From Streptomyces mesophilus (lineage in GTDB: Bacteria; Actinomycetota; Actinomycetes; Streptomycetales; Streptomycetaceae), in the NCBI RefSeq assembly GCF_011044995.1, contig NZ_JAAKZW010000033.1, forward strand, positions 1-46,542: DNA of 46,542 nucleotides, in the 5' to 3' direction. Shown here in pieces: positions 42,379-46,542 of this stretch. The notes under the pieces are model-generated. The model was not told the origin of the DNA and searched no databases. It saw only the letters and a list, made by a program, of their open reading frames with translations. Made by a program: the position numbers and the translations under genes. Numbering within the stretch: position 1 is the stretch's first letter; each line of letters starts with the position of its first letter.

Positions 42379-45255
42379 GTGCACAGGCTCGTCCCGCTCA
42401 CCGCTGCCGAACTGCTTCAACTCACCCGTTGCGCCGTGGTGTTCCTGCCCGCCACACCTGCCCGCACCAGCCGGTTCGCGTTCTGGAGCGAGGACGGCGA
42501 CGCCCCCGACGGCGCGGCCGACGAGCTGACCGTCGCGCTGCCCGGCGACGAGGGTGGCACGGAGCGGGTCCAGGTCCCCGCACGCGTCCTGACCGTACGC
42601 GAGGCGCTGCCCGCCCTGGCCCGTGCGCGCGTCGAGGACGCGGCGCATCCCGCGGCGGCGTTCTGGGGCGCGGCCACGCTGTTCGCGCTCCAACTGACCG
42701 CCCGGGGCTTGCTGTTGCCCGGTCTCACGGCGCAGGACGAGGACGCCTGGCGGGCCGGACCCTTGACGGCCGAGGACCTGGAGCTGGTGCGCGAGCTGGC
42801 CGCCGCGATGCCGCCGGGGGCCCATGCCGCGCCGCTGCCGTCGGACGATGGACTCCTGCTGCCCGAGCCGGAGTTGCTCGTACGGCAGTTCCTGGACGCC
42901 GTGGCCGACACTCTGCCGCGCTCCCCCGCCGCCCACCTGGCCGCGGGCCGGCCGGCCTATGCCGTGGACGAGCCGCAGCAGCTGCCGGAGCAGCGCGACT
43001 GGGCGGCGGATGTGGCCGCGGGCCATGACGCCGGGGTGCGCCTGTCCCTGCGGATCGAGGTGCCAGGGCTTCAGGAAATCGAGGTTCCCGGGCTCCAGGA
43101 GACCGAGGTGCCCGGGCTCCATGACGGCGCCGCCCGCTTCCGTGCCGTACTGCAGATGCACAGCGCCGCCAACCCGACCGCCGTCGCGGACGCCGCCGAC
43201 GTCTGGGCCTCATCGGGCGCCGCCGCGGGGGCGTTCGGGCCGCGCAGCCGGCTGGACGCACTGCTCGCGCTGCGCCGGGCGGCCCGCGCCTGGGCGCCGT
43301 TGACCCCGCTCCTGACGGCCGCCGTACCCGACGCCGTCGAGCTCGCCGACGAGGAGATCGCCGAGCTGCTCGGTGAGGCCTCGCGCACCCTCGCCGGCGC
43401 CGGTGTCGAGGTGCACTGGCCGCGCGAGCTCGCCCGCAAGCTGACCGCGCGTGCCGTGGTCGGACCGCCGGATGACGGGCAGTCCACCGACGGCGCCCCG
43501 TCGATGCTCGCGCCCGACGCGCTGCTCGCGTTCAACTGGCGCTTCGCGCTGGGCGACCAGGAGCTGACCCGCGCCGAGCTCGACGCGCTCGCCGAAGCAC
43601 ACCGGCCGCTGATCCGGCTGCGCGACCAATGGGTCCTGATCGACCCGGAGGAAGCCCGCCGCGCCCGCGCCCACGAGGACCGCAAGGTCACCCCGGTCGA
43701 TGCCCTCGGCGCGGTGCTCACCGGGTCCACCGAGGTCGACGGGCGCCGTGTCGAGGTGACCGCGAGCGGCTGGCTGGCCGCCCTGCGCGACCGTCTGGCC
43801 GACCCCGATGCCACCACCGATGTGGCTCAACCGGCCGCGCTCACCGCGACGTTGCGCGACTACCAGCTGCGCGGACTCGGCTGGCTCGCGACGATGACCG
43901 AGCTCGGGCTCGGCGGCTGTCTCGCCGACGACATGGGTCTCGGCAAGACCATCACCCTCATCTCGCTGCATCTGCACCGGCAGCAGACGGAAGGGACGCG
44001 CGGCCCGACGCTGGTCGTCTGCCCGACCTCCCTGATGGGCAACTGGCAGCGCGAGATCGAGAAGTTCGCGCCCGGCACACCCGTACGGCGCTTCCACGGC
44101 CAGGCCCGCAGTCTCGACGAGCTGGCCGAGGGCGAGTTCGTGCTCACCACGTACGGGACGATGCGCCTGGACTCCGCAACGCTCGCGGCCCGCACCTGGG
44201 GCATGGTCGTGGCCGACGAGGCCCAGCATGTGAAGAACCCGTACTCCGCCACCGCCAAGCAACTGCGCACCCTGCCCGCGCAGGCGCGGGTCGCGCTCAC
44301 CGGCACGCCGGTCGAGAACAATCTGTCCGAGCTGTGGGCCATCCTCGACTGGACGACCCCGGGCCTGCTCGGCCGGCTCGGCACCTTCCGCAGCCGCTAT
44401 GCGCAGGCCGTGGAGAGCGGACAGGACCCGGCGGCGGCCGAACGGCTCGCCAAACTGGTCCGCCCCTTCCTGCTCCGCCGCCGCAAGTCCGATCCAGGCA
44501 TCGCGCCCGAACTGCCGCCCAAGACCGAGACGGACCGCGCCGTTTCGCTCACCACCGAGCAGACCGGCCTCTACGAGGCCGTGGTGCGCGAGACCCTCGC
44601 CGCCATCTCGGAGGCGGACGGGATGGAACGCCGCGGCATGATCGTCAAGCTGCTCACCGGGCTCAAGCAGATCTGCAACCACCCGGCGCAGTACCTCAAG
44701 GAGGAACGGCCCACGATCACCGGGCGTTCCGGGAAGCTCGAACTCCTCGACGAGCTGCTCGACACGATCCTCGCCGAGGACGCGAGCGTCCTGGTCTTCA
44801 CGCAGTACGTGCAGATGGCCCGCCTGATCGAAAAGCATCTGGCGGTACGGGGTGTGCGCACCCAGTTCCTGCACGGCGGGACGCCCGTGGCCGAGCGCGA
44901 GGCCATGGTGGGCCGGTTCCAGGACGGTGAAGTCCCGGTGTTCCTGCTGTCGTTGAAGGCGGCGGGCACCGGTCTGAACCTGACGCGCGCCGAGCATGTC
45001 GTGCACTACGACCGCTGGTGGAACCCGGCGGTCGAGGCCCAGGCCACCGACCGCGCGTACCGGATCGGCCAGACCCGTCCCGTACAGGTGCACCGCCTGA
45101 TCGCCGAAGGCACCATCGAGGACCGGATCGCCGCACTCCTGGAACGCAAGCAGGATCTCGCCGACTCCGTGCTCGGCTCCGGCGAGGCAGCCCTGACCGA
45201 ACTCACCGATGCCGAACTGGCCGAGCTGGTCCAGCTGCGAGGAGATGCCCGATGA
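42379..45255 (+). CDS. SNF2-family DEAD/DEAH helicase
   Basis: An ATP-dependent double-stranded DNA translocase of 958 aa. Residues 1-480 are an N-terminal SNF2-associated domain. Its third quarter holds a triple EVPGLQE repeat near residues 227-250. The motor begins near residue 490 ([12 protein letters not shown]). Motif I is DDMGLGKT (about 516-523), motif II is DEAQ (about 613), motif III is [14 protein letters not shown], and the C-terminal half has [13 protein letters not shown] and DRAYRIGQ. The GTG at 42379 is the best start, but its ribosome site is poor; an ATC 6 nt earlier has better-spaced GAGGA. The SWIM gene overlaps its stop. Confidence 0.93.
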   Translation: MHRLVPLTAAELLQLTRCAVVFLPATPARTSRFAFWSEDGDAPDGAADELTVALPGDEGGTERVQVPARVLTVREALPALARARVEDAAHPAAAFWGAATLFALQLTARGLLLPGLTAQDEDAWRAGPLTAEDLELVRELAAAMPPGAHAAPLPSDDGLLLPEPELLVRQFLDAVADTLPRSPAAHLAAGRPAYAVDEPQQLPEQRDWAADVAAGHDAGVRLSLRIEVPGLQEIEVPGLQETEVPGLHDGAARFRAVLQMHSAANPTAVADAADVWASSGAAAGAFGPRSRLDALLALRRAARAWAPLTPLLTAAVPDAVELADEEIAELLGEASRTLAGAGVEVHWPRELARKLTARAVVGPPDDGQSTDGAPSMLAPDALLAFNWRFALGDQELTRAELDALAEAHRPLIRLRDQWVLIDPEEARRARAHEDRKVTPVDALGAVLTGSTEVDGRRVEVTASGWLAALRDRLADPDATTDVAQPAALTATLRDYQLRGLGWLATMTELGLGGCLADDMGLGKTITLISLHLHRQQTEGTRGPTLVVCPTSLMGNWQREIEKFAPGTPVRRFHGQARSLDELAEGEFVLTTYGTMRLDSATLAARTWGMVVADEAQHVKNPYSATAKQLRTLPAQARVALTGTPVENNLSELWAILDWTTPGLLGRLGTFRSRYAQAVESGQDPAAAERLAKLVRPFLLRRRKSDPGIAPELPPKTETDRAVSLTTEQTGLYEAVVRETLAAISEADGMERRGMIVKLLTGLKQICNHPAQYLKEERPTITGRSGKLELLDELLDTILAEDASVLVFTQYVQMARLIEKHLAVRGVRTQFLHGGTPVAEREAMVGRFQDGEVPVFLLSLKAAGTGLNLTRAEHVVHYDRWWNPAVEAQATDRAYRIGQTRPVQVHRLIAEGTIEDRIAALLERKQDLADSVLGSGEAALTELTDAELAELVQLRGDAR
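43057..43128 (+). repeat. Three in-frame 24-bp repeats encoding EVPGLQE units in the SNF2 helicase
   Basis: Three consecutive eight-residue units ([24 protein letters not shown]) are encoded by 24-bp copies that differ at several bases. The repeat is inserted in the N-terminal domain, probably as an exposed loop. Confidence 0.85.
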
Positions 45256-46511
45256 GCACCAGTGACGAGCGCACCTTCGAGGCTCTCCCGCCGGCCCACG
45301 GACGCGGCTTCGCCGTGACCTGGTGGGGACAGGCCTGGCTCAAGGCCCTGGAGGACACCGCCCTGGACAACCAGCAGACCAAGGCGGGCCGCAGGCTCGC
45401 CCGGGCCGGTGCGGTCGGTGCGGTGTCCGTGCGGCCGGGCAGGATCACCGCGGTGGTTCAGGACAAGAGCCGGGCGGCCTTCCGGTCCGACGTCCTCCTT
45501 CAGCAGCTTTCCGAGGAGGCGTGGGACCGTTTCCTCGACATGGCGGTGGAGAGCTCCGGGCACATCGCGGCGCTGCTCGACCGCGAGATGCCGCCGCTCC
45601 TGGTCGAGGACGCGGCCGCCGCCGGAATCGAACTGCTCCCGGGCATCGGTGACTTGGAACCCGAGTGCACCTGCGAGGCCTGGGACCACTGCGGTCACAC
45701 GGCCGCGCTCAGCTATCAGATGGCGCGGCTGCTCGACCAGGACCCGTTCGTCCTGCTCCTGATGCGCGGCCGTGGCGAGCGCGCGCTGCTGGACGAGCTG
45801 CAGGCGCGCAGCGTCGCGCAGGCCTCGGCGGCTCCTCAGGAGAGCGACGTGCCGGTGCCCGCGCAGGGTGTTCGGGCCGAGGAGGCGTACGCGATGGGGG
45901 CGATCCTGCCGCCGCTGCCCGCACTCCCGGACCTGCCCGAGGCGCCGGGGCAGCCGCCCGCGCTCGACACCGAGACGGCGCCCGCGCCCGGACTCGACGT
46001 CCTGTCCGTGGAGTTCCTGGCGCGCAGCGCCACGGTTCGGGCCCACCAGGTGCTCACCGCGGCGCTGTCCGGCCGCCCCTTCCCCACGCCGCTGGAGGAG
46101 AGCCAGGACGCGGTACGTCTGGCCATCGGCGCACCCGCCCAGGTCCGCGCACGCCTCGCCGAAGGCACCGGGCGAAGCCGCGACGCTCTCGAACTGGCCG
46201 TACAGGCCTGGGAGTTCGGCGGCGAGGCGGCACTCGATGTCCTGGAGAACGAGTGGACGCCGGACGCGGACGAGGCGGTGCGCGCCCGGGCCGCGCTCGA
46301 CGCGGCCTGGGAGGAGGACGAACGCCCGCGGCTCAAGGCCTCCCGCAACCGCTGGTCCCTCGCCGACGCCCCGGCGCAACTGCGCTACGGACGCGACGGC
46401 CGCTGGTGGCCGTATCGCAAGGAGCACGGCCGCTGGGCTCCGGCCGGTCCGGCGGCGCAGGATCCGGCGGCAGCGTGGGCTGCTCTGGTGGGCGGCGAGC
46501 AGATCGCGTAG
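45252..46511 (+). CDS. SWIM zinc-finger protein, partner of the SNF2 helicase
   Basis: A 419-aa protein with the SWIM zinc motif [11 protein letters not shown] at about residues 139-149 (CxCx5CxH). SWIM domains bind DNA or proteins. The N-terminal block [15 protein letters not shown] is typical of actinobacterial SWIM proteins that sit next to SNF2 genes. The middle is Pro/Ala-rich (220-260), followed by a helical C-terminal domain ending [16 protein letters not shown]. The ATG overlaps the SNF2 stop (ATGA), so the two are made in linked amounts and probably work together in DNA repair or chromosome remodelling (inference). Confidence 0.92.
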   Translation: MSTSDERTFEALPPAHGRGFAVTWWGQAWLKALEDTALDNQQTKAGRRLARAGAVGAVSVRPGRITAVVQDKSRAAFRSDVLLQQLSEEAWDRFLDMAVESSGHIAALLDREMPPLLVEDAAAAGIELLPGIGDLEPECTCEAWDHCGHTAALSYQMARLLDQDPFVLLLMRGRGERALLDELQARSVAQASAAPQESDVPVPAQGVRAEEAYAMGAILPPLPALPDLPEAPGQPPALDTETAPAPGLDVLSVEFLARSATVRAHQVLTAALSGRPFPTPLEESQDAVRLAIGAPAQVRARLAEGTGRSRDALELAVQAWEFGGEAALDVLENEWTPDADEAVRARAALDAAWEEDERPRLKASRNRWSLADAPAQLRYGRDGRWWPYRKEHGRWAPAGPAAQDPAAAWAALVGGEQIA

Positions 46512-46542
46512 GGGCATGCATGGGGAGTGGCGGGCGGTGGGT

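Overview
The window is a high-GC actinobacterial chromosome segment, almost certainly from a Streptomyces species. The evidence is the strong G/C bias at third codon positions, GTG starts, a Tat-exported enzyme, a complete conservon (cvnA-D) of the S. coelicolor type, a gene resembling the Streptomyces DUF6397 family, an F420/PPOX-type oxidoreductase and divergently transcribed xylan-degradation enzymes. I see no rRNA, tRNA, CRISPR array, integrase or transposase.

Layout. 1-3.7 kb: a secreted GH10 xylanase (-) and a secreted GH62 arabinofuranosidase (+), both carrying ricin-type lectin domains. They diverge from a 686-bp region rich in inverted repeats, and the second gene ends in a strong hairpin. 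3.8-11.2 kb: an FAD monooxygenase, a small MltG-like transglycosylase, an MsbA-type ABC exporter, a divergent MarR regulator and a large FAD/Fe-S D-2-hydroxyacid dehydrogenase. An operator-like palindrome lies between the exporter and marR. 11.6-13.1 kb: a Tat-exported GH109-like oxidoreductase/glycosidase.

13.1-20.3 kb: a tight four-gene minus-strand operon that I consider the most interesting part. The first gene encodes an encapsulin-like (HK97-fold) shell protein. Three large proteins with no recognisable family follow (1077, 604 and 418 aa), with junctions of +3, -1 and -4 nt. It has its own plausible promoter and a 16-bp tandem repeat upstream. None of the familiar encapsulin cargoes (DyP peroxidase, ferritin-like protein, cysteine desulfurase, terpene cyclase) is next to it.

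20.6-25.2 kb: an L,D-transpeptidase lipoprotein and a heterodimeric ABC exporter pair. The two nucleotide-binding domains are degenerate in complementary ways, which predicts one working and one dead ATP site. 25.2-26.2 kb: a gene-poor stretch with two coding-like remnants around a small Cys-rich secreted protein. 26.2-32 kb: a YdjM-like membrane protein, a Ski2-like helicase with a DUF3516-type tail, acyl-CoA thioesterase II, a TPR protein and a DUF6397-like protein.

32.2-38 kb: a conservon (sensor kinase CvnA, roadblock CvnB, DUF742 CvnC, GTPase CvnD) with an MHYT membrane sensor upstream and a second roadblock paralogue nearby. 38.2-42.1 kb: a methyltransferase, a short conserved protein, an acidic repeat-containing protein, a small membrane protein and a three-His-box fatty acid desaturase. 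42.4-46.5 kb: a SNF2-family helicase translationally coupled to a SWIM zinc-finger protein.

All calls come from reading translated sequence and motifs by eye. No database search, structure prediction or alignment program was run.
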